A program made the translations under genes and the position numbers. Shown one piece after another: positions 25,223 through 35,005 of a stretch of 64,000 bases of DNA. The stretch lies in contig NW_024468531.1 of assembly GCF_001632365.1 (NCBI RefSeq), positions 98,404-162,403 on the forward strand, written 5' to 3'. Under the pieces are notes generated by a model. The model was given only the letters and a program-made list of their open reading frames with translations. It made no database searches and was not told where the DNA came from. Positions within the stretch are counted from its first letter, which is position 1. Each line of letters begins with the position of its first letter. Source of the DNA: Laetiporus sulphureus 93-53 (lineage: Eukaryota; Basidiomycota; Agaricomycetes; Polyporales; Laetiporaceae).

Positions 25223-25996
25223 TTACTCGATTGCTTCGGCGGACTGTACCGTCTCCGCTTTTCCCGCATCGGGTTCTATTCTCCATCTCCCTCTCACCAC
25301 TAACCGTTCCTCGCGGTGGTTATGGCGGGAGAACTGTTCGGCCGCTCTCCGCGTCCATCGACGGACGCGCATGATCCATACAGACGTGATGGGCCGGACA
25401 CGAGGGAGATAATATGAGGCTCCGTCCTCCAATCTATCGTCGAGTAGGACGTAACGGTCCGATCGGAACATCAGTGTGGATTGGCGACCGTCCAGGGAAA
25501 ATATAGCAACAATTGAAGGATTATCGGCCGGCACAGTGTATCGATGGGGGTGCAAAGCGTGCTGGTGGATGCCGTACGAAGCTTGAAGCTTGATGGCCCA
25601 TTAGTGATCAGGGGTTGATCGAGTCCGAGGCCAGGGACCGCCGCACGTGTGCGAGACAAGCAAGCTGGGCCCGAGATGCAGAGATGCAGAGATGCTAGAG
25701 ACAATAAGGATGTCAAGCCGTGAGAGGCGGTAGCCCAAGAGGAGAAAGGGCCGATCAAAGGACAAACCGCTCAAGATTAGGAGATTCCGCGAGAGCCGCC
25801 GATTCCCTTAGACGTACCAAAAAGGTATCTTCAAGGAGAGATGCGAACGCCTTGCTACCGCTAATGAGCCAAAGAGATGGGACTTTATGCCAGATGCTCC
25901 TCGGGGTGCCTTCCTGGAGCTATTAAGATCGCTCCTCGCGAAATCTACCGCTGAATTCGATACGCACGATCCACGGATGGAACACGAAGCGAACAT
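25223..25996 (-). CDS. Possible two-exon hypothetical protein
   Basis: An open stretch (about 25600 to 25223, minus) reads LHPHRYTVPADNPSIVAIFS, then SDRYVLLDDRLEDGASYYLP and a basic WIMRVRRWTRRAAEQFSR, ending in KAETVQSAEAIE. It is bounded upstream by a CTAAT branch-like site and an AAG acceptor near 25590. A possible first exon starts at an ATG near 25996 (MFASCSIRGSCVS) and ends at a GTACGT donor near 25818. The phase does not fit perfectly between the two, so the join is doubtful. I recognise no family. A GATGCAGA triplet repeat (about 25676-25694) lies inside the putative intron. Confidence 0.3.
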
Positions 25997-26794
25997 GAGG
26001 ACCGCCACTAGCACCGACCTAACGACCGTGACAAATTAATGTGTTAATGTTAGCAAGCGGGACGCCGACTTACAGAAAGGAAGTCTCCAAGGCTTCGAGG
26101 GAATCACTTCGCCCGTCATGCCCATTACAGCTGGCACGATGGCGAAAGGGGAAATGCAGACGTGAATTTCAAAAATGTTGCGGAAAGTTCAAGCTATCGT
26201 CTCGTGCACTCCACTATGATGCGCTAGCAGCATTGGCGAAGGAGCGACGGAGACGAAAGAGCAGTTTGGAATGCTATAGCTAAGCACTCTGGCCCCAAGG
26301 ATCAATGATGCTACGGCTGGCCCTTCTGCGCTTCCATTCGTCACTCTACCGTCTTCCGTGCTAGAAAGTACGATTTTCATTGCGACGCTTGGCCAGCTCT
26401 TGACCAGATGTGGTATGACTTACATAGACTCGTGTATCTGTTGGCGGACGATGTCAAAGTCGGGTGACAGTGGGCGGAACAACAGACACCTCTCGAGACA
26501 TTCGTCAACATCACAATGAGAAGACTAGCATGCTAGAGACATTCTAGAAGACTGCTGAAGTTGTAAAATTATAGGCGAGCTGGACAGTACAGGTGGCCTG
26601 TAAGTTTTTCGCAAGGGGCCTCGCGCAGCCTGTGCAGCCACCAGCGCGTCTCGGTCACGTGACCACATTTACGGACCTTCCGATGCGGGTGTTTTGTTTT
26701 GCCGTACTTACGGTTGCCTTTGCCATAAGTTGTGCGGTCTCTGTACTCCCGGATCCTCGCTCTTTAACAAGGTCTTGAGAAGAAGATAAATCTT
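25997..26794. other. Intergenic region upstream of Maf gene
   Basis: Short frames only. It presumably holds the Maf promoter. Nothing else is seen. Confidence 0.35.
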
Positions 26795-28033
26795 ATGCTC
26801 AGCTTCTTTGGCATGGGGTCAAATAACATAACGCTCCCGGAACATAACTGCTTGCTGCCACACGCTCTACGCATCCCTTCGTTGGAGAAACTTGTCGGGA
26901 AACGTGTTATTCTTGCGTCGAACAGTCCTAGACGGAAAGGAATATTGCAAACATTTGTGGGTTTGGACTCTTGGCTTTCGAGTTCTCAAGCCTGATTCGA
27001 TGCTTGCGCTACGTTGCAGGGTCTCGCTCCTGAGATCGTGCCATCCACCTTTGATGAAACACTACCTGTCAGCTCGTTCGAGGACATACACGAATATCCT
27101 GTGGCTACGGCTACTCATAAGGCGGTGGAGGTGTATGAGAAACTAGTAGTAAGTCTGATTATCCGCGATACGTCTCGCCCTCTCGTCATCGCATCACACG
27201 ACACTTGTGAACGTTGTAACGAGAGACTACTATTTTTTTTGCTTGACCATGATAATTGAAGTGCTTGGAACAGTATACTCACTCATGCCCTCATGCTGTC
27301 TCGCACATTTGCAGCAAGAGCATCCGGATGATGCGCCTGATCTCGTTATAGGAGGTCGGTATTAGACGCAATCATCCCATGAACATCGCTTAGTCATGTA
27401 ACGTAGCGGATACTGTTGTCCTCACTCATCCTATGCCTGGCTTATCCAGTGTGCTGGCAGAAGATACACCGTTCGGACCGCAGGACTTGCTCGAGAAGCC
27501 CGTCTCGAAGGAAGACAACTTACGCATGCTACTCGATCTCAATGGGGGCGTCTGTGAGGTAGTGACGGGTATTTCTCTAGGTGCGTCCTGTTCTTCAGGG
27601 ACAATGAATAATCCCACTGATTCTGAGTAGTCTATCCCGTCTTGGAGGCTCCTGGATATAATATCAAGTGCGTGGTGTACACATGATGAGTTTTGAAGGA
27701 TGCCCATGGGTCCTTTCTCACTTATACAACAGGTCGATAGAGGAGCGTACGCTCGTCCACTTCGCCGAGAATTCTCGAGAACTTCTACAATCGTATGCTG
27801 AAAGCGGCGAGGGGCTTGATCGTGCAGGCGGGTTTGCGATCCAAGTTCGTACAACCTCTTTTCTTCCACCTGATGTCAATGTCATGTTCATCGTTTGTTT
27901 CCAGGGTTTGGGTGGCATGCTCGTTCGCAAAGTTGACGGGGACTATCATAATGTCGTTGGGTTCCCGGCCGCATCATTTTTCAAGTTTTTGGATCTGCTG
28001 CTTGAGGAGGAGCCAGATTTTCTCGCAGTCTAG
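26795..28033 (+). CDS. Maf-family nucleoside triphosphate pyrophosphatase
   Basis: It likely hydrolyses non-canonical or modified nucleotides (dTTP/UTP-type Maf) to the monophosphate and pyrophosphate in the cytosol. The start is ATG 26795; the in-frame ATG at 26813 is an alternative. Family blocks appear in order: KRVILASNSPRRKGIL (substrate and metal loop), VPSTFDETLP, ATHKAVEVYEKL, PDLVIGADTVV (catalytic Asp), and EKPVSKEDNLRMLLDLNGG followed by VCEVVTGISLVYPV. The last block is SGEGLDRAGGFAIQG, then GLGGMLVRKVDGDYHNVVGF. Five short introns interrupt it (near 26960-27015, 27150-27310, 27360-27415, 27580-27625 and 27670-27725), and one more lies near 27845-27900. The stop TAG is at 28031-28033. 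The R of SPRR and the GADT Asp are present, so activity is plausible. Confidence 0.93.
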
Positions 28034-28512
28034 TAATACTAATTTGTCGGACATGTACAGTAGCTTTCCAGATTTTCTCTCTCGTTTTTGGACGGAAAAG
28101 CCATATAAGGCGCTAAAGTATAAGATTGAATGTATCAAGTGTCATTTGAGTATACATACTTGAAATGCACGAAGCCTTTCGGGTGAGAAGTCTGTGACTG
28201 TAGCGTACTAAGTCTGCACTCATGACATCCAGCCAAATTCATCAGAACGCAGCGGACGGCTCCTAACAGTCGGGGTATTTCTGTCAGCATTGAATGCTCT
28301 GGTGGAATACAAATGTTTTTAAAATGTTTGAATAGATGACGCTATCAGCGCTTTGATGTGATAGGACTGCTGCTGACTCCTTAAAGTAGATGCTACCACT
28401 TGGCCGTATTGCGCTCAGGTACTCACCCCATCTTGCCCTGCGGACAGCATGCTCATACGCCTGCCGGCGACACTTCACCCCTATATATCCTATTTCTGTT
28501 AAGTCTCCAGCG
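28034..28512. other. Intergenic region Maf - MNT gene
   Basis: This spacer contains a CTATATATCC stretch at 28481-28490, about 25 bp before the MNT start codon. That is close for a TATA box relative to an ATG. No gene is supported. Confidence 0.35.
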
Positions 28513-29457
28513 ATGTCGAACAAAATACCATCGATCCCTACCGTCCCATATGTTCGCGAACGAGCTGGTGGGCTGCTGTCTCAGACGAAATACGACTCCA
28601 TCCTCTGGGCTGGAGTCTTTGGCTCTGTCTCCAGAGAGAAATCACGCCCCGACTCTGACATCGATATAATTCTCGTCTTCAAAGACGTCCCACCTTCAAA
28701 GAATGATCTTTATGTAGCGTATCTTGATGAAGGTGAATCTTGTAGGACTTCCCATGCCAGGTAATACGTTTATCTTTGTGGCTGCCTCAATCAGACCTCC
28801 GAGACGTCTTGGGAAGAAAGGTCGACCTCGTCTGGCTCGAAAAGCGACAGATATGGGGTTATATCACCCTTGAAGCTCTCCTTTCCGCTCGAACAATCCA
28901 CGGTTCTCTCTCAGATATCCAAGACCTCGTAGCGGAAGCCGAACGCATCTTATATGATGGAATCGAGACTGCGCAGACGGTCCCGAAGCTCTGCTCTCAA
29001 GTGCGCGAGAGGCTGGTTCCCGCTAGATCTGATGTAGAGGTGCTGTTTCTTTTTGAATATGGCAAAACAGTCAATCATCCTGGATTGAATAATGATCTAG
29101 GTTTTCCTCCAAAATCCTGTCATGAAGCGAGACTGTCTGCGACTACTGCGCGCGATAGCCTCGCTACTCGACTTCGAACCACGTGGCCACCCTCTTGAGA
29201 CTGCATTTGCAGTCTTCGGTGGCGATGTTGCGCGCAAATCGCTCATTCCCCATGTCCTCGGCGCTGACTTGACCGATGATAAGTATTGGAGAAATCTATG
29301 GCATATCGTTCATGAGGTCATTCCCCAGATACAGCGGGGAATAGGAAAGTGGGGTTTGATCAAGGTCCGGGCGACAGAGGCACTGATGCGGGTGGTGCGC
29401 GCGTTGGATGCTGGAGAGCTACCTGATCCTGCCTTAGTAGAGTTTCTCGAGACTTGA
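28513..29457 (+). CDS. MNT-type nucleotidyltransferase domain protein (MntA-like)
   Basis: Chosen start is ATG 28513 (MSNKIPSIPTVPYVRERAGG). There are three exons. Intron 1 is about 28733-28790 and leads into DLRDVLGRKVDLVWLEKRQI. Intron 2 is about 29041-29100, joining ARSDVE to VFLQNPVMKRDC in frame. Residues 37-51 (GSVSREKSRPDSDID) match the minimal nucleotidyltransferase motif GSX10DXD exactly, with Asp49 and Asp51 as metal ligands. The Asp in RKVDLVWLE is a good third ligand. A helical C-terminal half follows, ending WRNLWHIVHEVIPQIQRGIG. Stand-alone MNT domains in bacteria pair with HEPN proteins as antitoxins that AMPylate the partner. Here the neighbour on the opposite strand carries the HEPN RX4HXY motif. 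A role in modifying that partner is inference. Introns show the gene is established in the fungus. Confidence 0.8.
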
Positions 29458-29811
29458 GAAATTGAGTAACGACTGCTCAATTTGACTTGCTGTATCGAGT
29501 TTACATGGTTCGCTACAACGGATGGTGATGAACTCGCTATATTTTCTCTGCAGAACTGCGGCTGCATCCAATATTCCAAAATGGACAGTTGAATCAGGAA
29601 GAACGGGCGCGTGGAAGAACATATTTCGCTTGAGAGCAATCAACTATGTAGGTATACGTAATTCCATTTCGGTCATTTGTCAAGCTCTGCAATCGCCGCC
29701 TCCAGCTCCATCTTAATCTTCGGAAGGTCTTCATACACGCTCTTTGCCACTTCCCCCCATTTAATCGGCGCCGCCGTCACGTACTCATGCGCGAGCCAAT
29801 TCCTCCTGCTC

Positions 29812-29825
29812 ACACCTTCCTTCAG
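29812..29825. repeat. Target-site duplication, left copy
   Basis: ACACCTTCCTTCAG, identical to 32061-32074. It lies directly before the LINE 5' end. Confidence 0.93.
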
Positions 29826-29833
29826 CACCTGCC

Positions 29834-31342
29834 ATGGATCTTGAACCGCAACCACCATCTGCGTCGGCAAGCGCCCGGGGGTCATCCCCTGCGCCCTCTG
29901 CATCTCTTGATGATTTTTCTGACCTGACCCCCTCTCTTACACTGGCGATACGCCAGGCTCTCCGACCTTGGTCGGCTCAGGGTCCCGCTGATTTACTCGC
30001 GGACCTCGACTCTGTCATCGACGCAGTTTTTGCGGTACAGAAGGCCACCCGACGAGTGTTGGTGCTGGCGGCTGGGCGCTGCAAGCACACGCACCTTCCT
30101 CCTCTAATGTCCGAACGCCTCAAATCAGCCCTCAAACTTTTCAACCCGGCACCGGCCTCCCAAGCGGTGGTCGAGCCCCCGCCTCAGCCCGCCCCTCCGA
30201 CCACCGGACCCACCCTCACGGCGGCTCTCCAGGACCTTCGCGCCGCCTTCGACGCCAGGCTTGATGCCTTGGAGACTCGAATGGTGACTGCGACCCCCCC
30301 GTCGCAGGCGATGGCCCCCCCTCCTCCCCAACATCAGGTACGTGGCACTCCGAAGAAGCGCTCGTACGCGGCTGCAGCCGCTAAACCTCGTCCGGCTCCT
30401 CCCGTGACGACTCCGAACCCGCCCGCTACCCCGAAGGCTCCTAAGCCCAAGCAGGTTGCAGAGCCCTTGCGGTACGTGGTTCGATTTACTGGCTCCACGC
30501 CAGTCCACTTGCTTCAGACTCCCCCTGCCCAACTGGTCAGTGATGTGAACGCAGCACTGGCTGCGATTCCAACTGCTGGAGGAATGGCTGCGCTTGCGGT
30601 CTATCCGAGCTCCTCTGGCAACATCGTCCTGGCCTTCCCTCCTGCCACCTCCTACCGCCACATTGACGAACATCTCCCGACCCTCCGTGCTGCCCTCAAG
30701 ATCGACCCGGATCACCATGTCTCCAGGGACGTCAAGTGGTCTCGGATTCTCATCGGCAATGTCAGCACCCGGGCAGCCCCTGGCGGCGCTGTCCACTCGA
30801 CGTCGACCCTGTCGACCGAGCTCGTCAAGAATCCTGCACTTGCGCGCCTTCGCCTCACCCAACCTCCGCGATGGGCACGTCGACCTGAGCAAATCGACGG
30901 TGCTCGCTCGTCCGTCGTCCTCGGATTCGAAGACCCGGATGGCTCCATCCTCACCGCCCTCCTTCAGACCCCCCTATTCGCTTTCGGTACTCCCGTCACC
31001 ACGTCGCGCTGGCGTGATAAGCCGCGCCTCCGACAGTGTACGAGGTGCTGGGGTTATGGCCACCTCGTTGCAGGATGCACGAAGCTGCCCCGGTGCCGTG
31101 TCTGTGCTGGCCGCCATCTTGAATCGGTGCACCGCGCTCGGTGCGCCATGTGCGCGAAGGAGAATCGCGCCGCCTCCGACCCTTGCGCTCATGCACGCTG
31201 CGTGAACTGCCGTGGTCTCCACCACGCCGACTCTGACCAGTGCCCCAAACGCACCTCTTTCCGGAGCGCTGGCCCCGCTCCGACCTCTTCTCTCGAGCGC
31301 CCCGTGCTGCCCGCTGCTGGCGACTCCGATGTTGCCATGTAG
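29834..31342 (+). CDS. LINE ORF1 protein (gag-like, zinc-knuckle)
   Basis: A 502-aa uninterrupted frame starts only 8 bp after the element's 5' end. The N-terminal ~100 residues are Ala/Ser/Pro-rich with a helical segment (DLLADLDSVIDAVFAVQKAT). The middle is proline-rich with a basic KKRSYAAAAAKPR patch. The region around 215-330 (PLRYVVRFTGS, AVYPSSSGNIVLAFPPATSY) looks like the RRM-like part of LINE ORF1 proteins. The C-terminal third has cysteine knuckles: QCTRCWGYGHLVAGCTKLPR (a CX2CX4HX4C knuckle), then CRVCAGRHLESVHRARC and CVNCRGLHHADSDQC. Such proteins bind element RNA. It belongs with the retroelement rather than the host, and the frame shows no breaks. Confidence 0.88.
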   Translation: MDLEPQPPSASASARGSSPAPSASLDDFSDLTPSLTLAIRQALRPWSAQGPADLLADLDSVIDAVFAVQKATRRVLVLAAGRCKHTHLPPLMSERLKSALKLFNPAPASQAVVEPPPQPAPPTTGPTLTAALQDLRAAFDARLDALETRMVTATPPSQAMAPPPPQHQVRGTPKKRSYAAAAAKPRPAPPVTTPNPPATPKAPKPKQVAEPLRYVVRFTGSTPVHLLQTPPAQLVSDVNAALAAIPTAGGMAALAVYPSSSGNIVLAFPPATSYRHIDEHLPTLRAALKIDPDHHVSRDVKWSRILIGNVSTRAAPGGAVHSTSTLSTELVKNPALARLRLTQPPRWARRPEQIDGARSSVVLGFEDPDGSILTALLQTPLFAFGTPVTTSRWRDKPRLRQCTRCWGYGHLVAGCTKLPRCRVCAGRHLESVHRARCAMCAKENRAASDPCAHARCVNCRGLHHADSDQCPKRTSFRSAGPAPTSSLERPVLPAAGDSDVAM

Positions 31343-31379
31343 GGGCGAGTACGACTCCAATTCCACCACCACCCTCCCT

Positions 31380-31930
31380 TCCTCACATCTAGAGCCCCCC
31401 CGCCGCCCCCCCCCCGCAACAAAAAGCAAGCCCCCAACCAAAAACGGGACAAAAAGCCCGCCGAACAAAAACTAAAACCAAGGGAACAAGTTTTAACCAA
31501 CCCGCCGCCGGGGAAGGGTCCCCCCCGCGCAACCAATCAATCCGGCCAATCCCCCCAGTCCTTCCCCCCCCCCCGAAAACCCCTTGGCCGCCAAACCAAC
31601 CCCCCCCTCCGCCCCCCGGCCGGCAAATCAACAAACCCGGGCCAACCCGCCTCCCCCCAAAGGTCAAACGGGCAACAAGCCCCCCAACCCAACTTGCCCC
31701 CGCAGGGAAACAAGAACGGTTGGGGGGAAGAACCTGGGGGGTCCAATCCCCCTAAAAAAGGGTTCCAAACAAGCAAACGAACGAACCCCGCACCGGTTTC
31801 CAAGTTGGGCAAGCAAAAGCAATTTGGTAAGGTAACCGCCCCCGCCGGGGCCAAGAAAAAACCTAACCGGCCTCCAGCCCCTCCAACAAAACGCCTGCTC
31901 TGTTGCGTCCGTGGGGACCTGGTGTCCGTA
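31380..31930 (+). other. Compositionally odd 3' part of the LINE
   Basis: This stretch is almost free of T on the plus strand and full of C, A and G homopolymer runs of 4-11 bases. An example is the C11-type run near 31408. It lies after the ORF1 stop and before a normal-looking 3' end. It could be a strand-biased untranslated region, a remnant of an ORF1-ORF2 junction with an internal deletion, or badly called consensus sequence. The frames in it encode only Pro/Asn/Lys-rich peptides without domains. Confidence 0.6.
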
Positions 31931-32060
31931 CGTTAAGCTTCTTCGCCCCCAGATGCATCTGGTCCTCCGTTGTTACAAGACATGTATTTACACACCTCCG
32001 ACCGCCCCTTCGGGGCGGGATATAAATTGTATTTAAAAAAAATAAAAAATAAAAAAAAAA

Positions 32061-32074
32061 ACACCTTCCTTCAG
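32061..32074. repeat. Target-site duplication, right copy
   Basis: ACACCTTCCTTCAG, directly after the poly-A tail of the LINE and identical to the left copy. Confidence 0.93.
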
Positions 32075-32530
32075 GTTGAGGTAGACGCCCGTAAAGCGCT
32101 GGCCGATCTCTGAGTTCGGATTCACGGCACGCAAGTTCTGGATAAATGCTTGGAACTCGAGTCCAGCCTTGGCACGCGCATTGTCTTTGGCGCTATCGCT
32201 GATGACATTTTGACTGAATAACTGGGGAGATCACTCTCCTTCAGACCGGGGTCCGAGAGTTATGGAAAGGGCGAAGAGTACACTCACGGCTTGGTCGATA
32301 CCCGCTGCGGTGACGACAGACTTGATAGTCTGTATGTTTTTCTGGGCAAGCAAATAGCTAGCTAATGCTTTCTGCGCCGCTGGCGTGGCAACGGTATGGT
32401 GGTGGGATGGTGGTTTTGCGTGACTCCATGATTCCAGCATTCCCACGGGTGAACGCGAGACGCTCTGAATTTTGCTCGAAGTTGAATTTTTTCTGAAACG
32501 AACTTCAGTTTTGCCCACCTCCCCACGCAT

Positions 32531-35005
32531 TGTCCGGCAGGACAGAAACCCTGATGTACTTTAGTCGTGGGACAGATCGCGCTGAACCCTATGCTTGCAC
32601 AGTTTCAGACCACGTCTTTCTCTCTCGCACAGGCACACAGAGTGCAGCGGTACCACATCGCGAGAGCATCCGAGTCGCCGAAAGGTATAACAGCTTCTTA
32701 TCTGTGACTCCATCGTGTATGGAATGCGATTCATATTGCCTTGGGCATAAGCATGAAATGAACTTAAGTAAGAGTGGCTCTCTATGTCCGTACATCACAC
32801 TCTATAATCTGCATCATGAAAGTTGATATTTGTTCAAATCGTTGTGTACCGGCCCGCCTTGCGTCAACGGAGTCGTGTGGTCACAAAAGGACGGCAGTAT
32901 CTGCTGACAGCATTTTAAATTCACCACATGCAGCCCGCAGTGGCTGCATGCTGGCGACGAGGTGACCGTGACTATTCCGAGAGGATCTGCACTTTATGCA
33001 TGACTGGTGACCAACCGAGCATAGCAGAGCACGAGAATTCAACTATCGAGAGAGCGGATTGTCATCGGGCCATCTGCAGAATTGATTGAAGGGGTCAAAA
33101 TGAACCCGAGGTGACCGCAGCTACGTATGTAAGAGGATCAGCGGGACACGTATGATCAGGGATGCATGGGCATTGCCGTGGACAACATTGTCAGTATCGA
33201 GCATCAATATAAACTCAAGGGCGATGATCCGTGATACCTGCAGTCATACCTGCTTGTATATCGTGAAGGGGACGGGGGAAGATGAGGAGTTGTGGTTTGG
33301 TGTCGAATCAAGCCACAAGTCTTTTCTTGATGTCCATAAGATATCGAAGTGAGCGAGCAACAGGACCGTCATAATCGCGTGAAAACTCCACTCATTGCCG
33401 TTCGACACACCACGGTAGCAAGACCGGTAGGGGCTCAGCTTCAATCTCTTTCGCCATCGCTTCTGATCTATCTGATGTGCCTGACGACTGAAAGATTATC
33501 GGATTACGCGACAACAATGGATCTGGGTCATATAATCATTCAGCTCCCGGCAGGGAGAAACTAGACAGGTTGACACATTCCTGACAGCAGAAAGACGGTT
33601 AAGCAAAGGTATATGTCCACTGCCTTGTCCATCGGGCTCTGGGAAAAGATGAGGGATGACAATGGAGGCCATGAACAAGACATAGTTCCAGTAGCTTACG
33701 GGGAACGGTGCAGGGCGCTAGTATCACAGATATCGCTAAGACTTGGTCTGAGACAGACGACCAGCAAGAGTTGAAAAAAGGGCGCGAGCATGCACGCAGC
33801 ACGAGTCGGAAGGCGAACATCAAGCCGCGTATAACTCGGAAGAGGATGATAGCCGCGCAATGATTGATTCACCAGCATTTGTGCTGGATACCTCGTACCA
33901 TTGTAGTGTTTGTCGCGTGAGCTGTATAAAGTCTGGCTTAATAAATTGCGGCTAAGATCGCGCTAGGTATGCAAAGACGCCCTTAGACCAAAGTGAACCT
34001 CAGCATTGAGGCTTGGAGACGGTAGCTGCCAGACCGAAGCCTCCAAGGATGAAAAGAGAAGCATCGAGTACTTCTGGACACAATGCCAGAAGCAAAGATC
34101 CATCCACCTGCGGCAGCTTCTCGAAACACGGGCGGGATCGGCGATGCCGAGAAATTGCTAAACTAGGCCTGCATGCGCCGCTTGCAAAGGACTGAAGCGT
34201 CGGTAAGAGCGAGGGCGGGAGCGATTCACCACATGGGCAATCAACTCATGCACCGAGATTGGACCGAAGGCAATTTCAACGACGCAAGGCACAAACACCC
34301 ACGGCCGTGTACTTGTTCCCTTGCGCGAGTGACGAGATGACAGCGCATCTGGACGATCAGGCATGTAGAAGGCACCCACACCCTCATACAAGCATGTACC
34401 TCTTGTGGCCAAGTCTAGGTTATTCGGACGTGGAGATTCGCACAGATGTATGATTCGTAGCAAACAATGGACGAAGTTCATTAGGCGGAGGTAGTGTAAG
34501 AACGGAAAGTGACAAAGTCGTATTGCCGGACGGATTGCCGCTAGAATAGGGTTCGAGGGCGACAGCTTCGTGCTGAGAACCTGATCGACAGCAGGAATGC
34601 AGTTGCAGGGCACAAGACACAGCGATGTGTCAGCCGAACGTAATGAGATATGCCAGCAACGGTGCACTGCGCAGCACATCACCAACGAACACAAGTACTC
34701 GCGGGAAAGAGCATCGCTGAGCGTATGCTAGAGGACGAGTGGCAGCTTGAAGTCGCCAGCTGCAGAATGAGGGCCAGCTGTAGCGAGAGGAGGCGGAGAC
34801 AACGTCATGCGGGGAGAGGGCCTAGAGCGACCCAGGCTGTCACGTGGAAGACGCCCGAGGAGGGAACCTAGTGCAGTGCGCGCAGACGCTGTCCTATCGT
34901 CCTCTCCGCTTTTGCCTTCGTCCTCCCCCCCACGCCTCCGCAGCGGCCAGCACACAGCTCGCTCGCAGCGCACCCGCTCTCCGTGCGACCGACCGCCTTC
35001 TCGCC
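32531..35005. other. 2.5-kb divergent spacer without a supported gene
   Basis: This lies between the HEPN-like gene (-) and the isochorismatase-like gene (+). The longest frame (34158-34694, minus) lacks an ATG at its upstream limit and shows no domain. A weak serpentine-like hydrophobic frame near 33600-33880 (minus) is too broken to call. Confidence 0.35.

Larger units (their letters stand above)
29826..32060 (+). mobile_element. LINE retrotransposon copy (Tad-like), ORF1 only, with poly-A tail and 14-bp TSD
   Basis: The element is bounded by identical 14-bp direct repeats, ACACCTTCCTTCAG, at 29812-29825 and 32061-32074. Its 3' end is A-rich (32034-32060). Just before the tail is a 7-bp hairpin, CCGCCCC-TTC-GGGGCGG, at 32002-32018. 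These are marks of target-primed reverse transcription. It encodes a gag-like ORF1 but no endonuclease or reverse transcriptase, so this copy needs help in trans. It lies antisense in an exon of the HEPN-like gene. Perfect duplications and an intact ORF1 suggest a recent event. Confidence 0.92.
29673..32530 (-). pseudogene. HEPN (HepT-like, RX4HXY) protein gene split by a LINE insertion
   Basis: The gene lies convergent to the MNT gene, with 215 bp between their stops. Exon 1 is 32530 to about 32286 (MRGEVGKTEV..., ending GIDQA before a GTGAGT donor). Exon 2 starts near 32220 and runs to 32061, ending NLKEG. There the coding sequence is broken by 2.2 kb of LINE. It resumes at 29825 in the same frame, because the 14-bp duplication carries the same codons. 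It then reads RRNWLAHEYVTAAPIKW and VYEDLPKIKMELEAAIAEL to the stop at 29675-29673. RNWLAHEY fits RX4HXY, the RNase-type motif of HepT proteins. The tail W--V--DLPxxxxxLE is typical of DUF86/HepT C-termini. Apart from the insertion I see no stop or frameshift. HEPN identity is by motif only; the N-terminal exon is not recognised. Confidence 0.68.

Noticed and set aside
30125..30892. 255-codon minus frame inside the LINE
   Set aside because: Antisense shadow of the ORF1 frame, arginine/glycine-rich as expected from codon bias.
33500..33880. Hydrophobic minus frames resembling a serpentine receptor fragment
   Set aside because: Too short, frames broken, and no DUF6533 or other signature block found.
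34158..34694. 178-codon minus-strand frame
   Set aside because: No ATG at its upstream limit, no domain, and cysteine/proline content typical of chance frames in GC-rich DNA.
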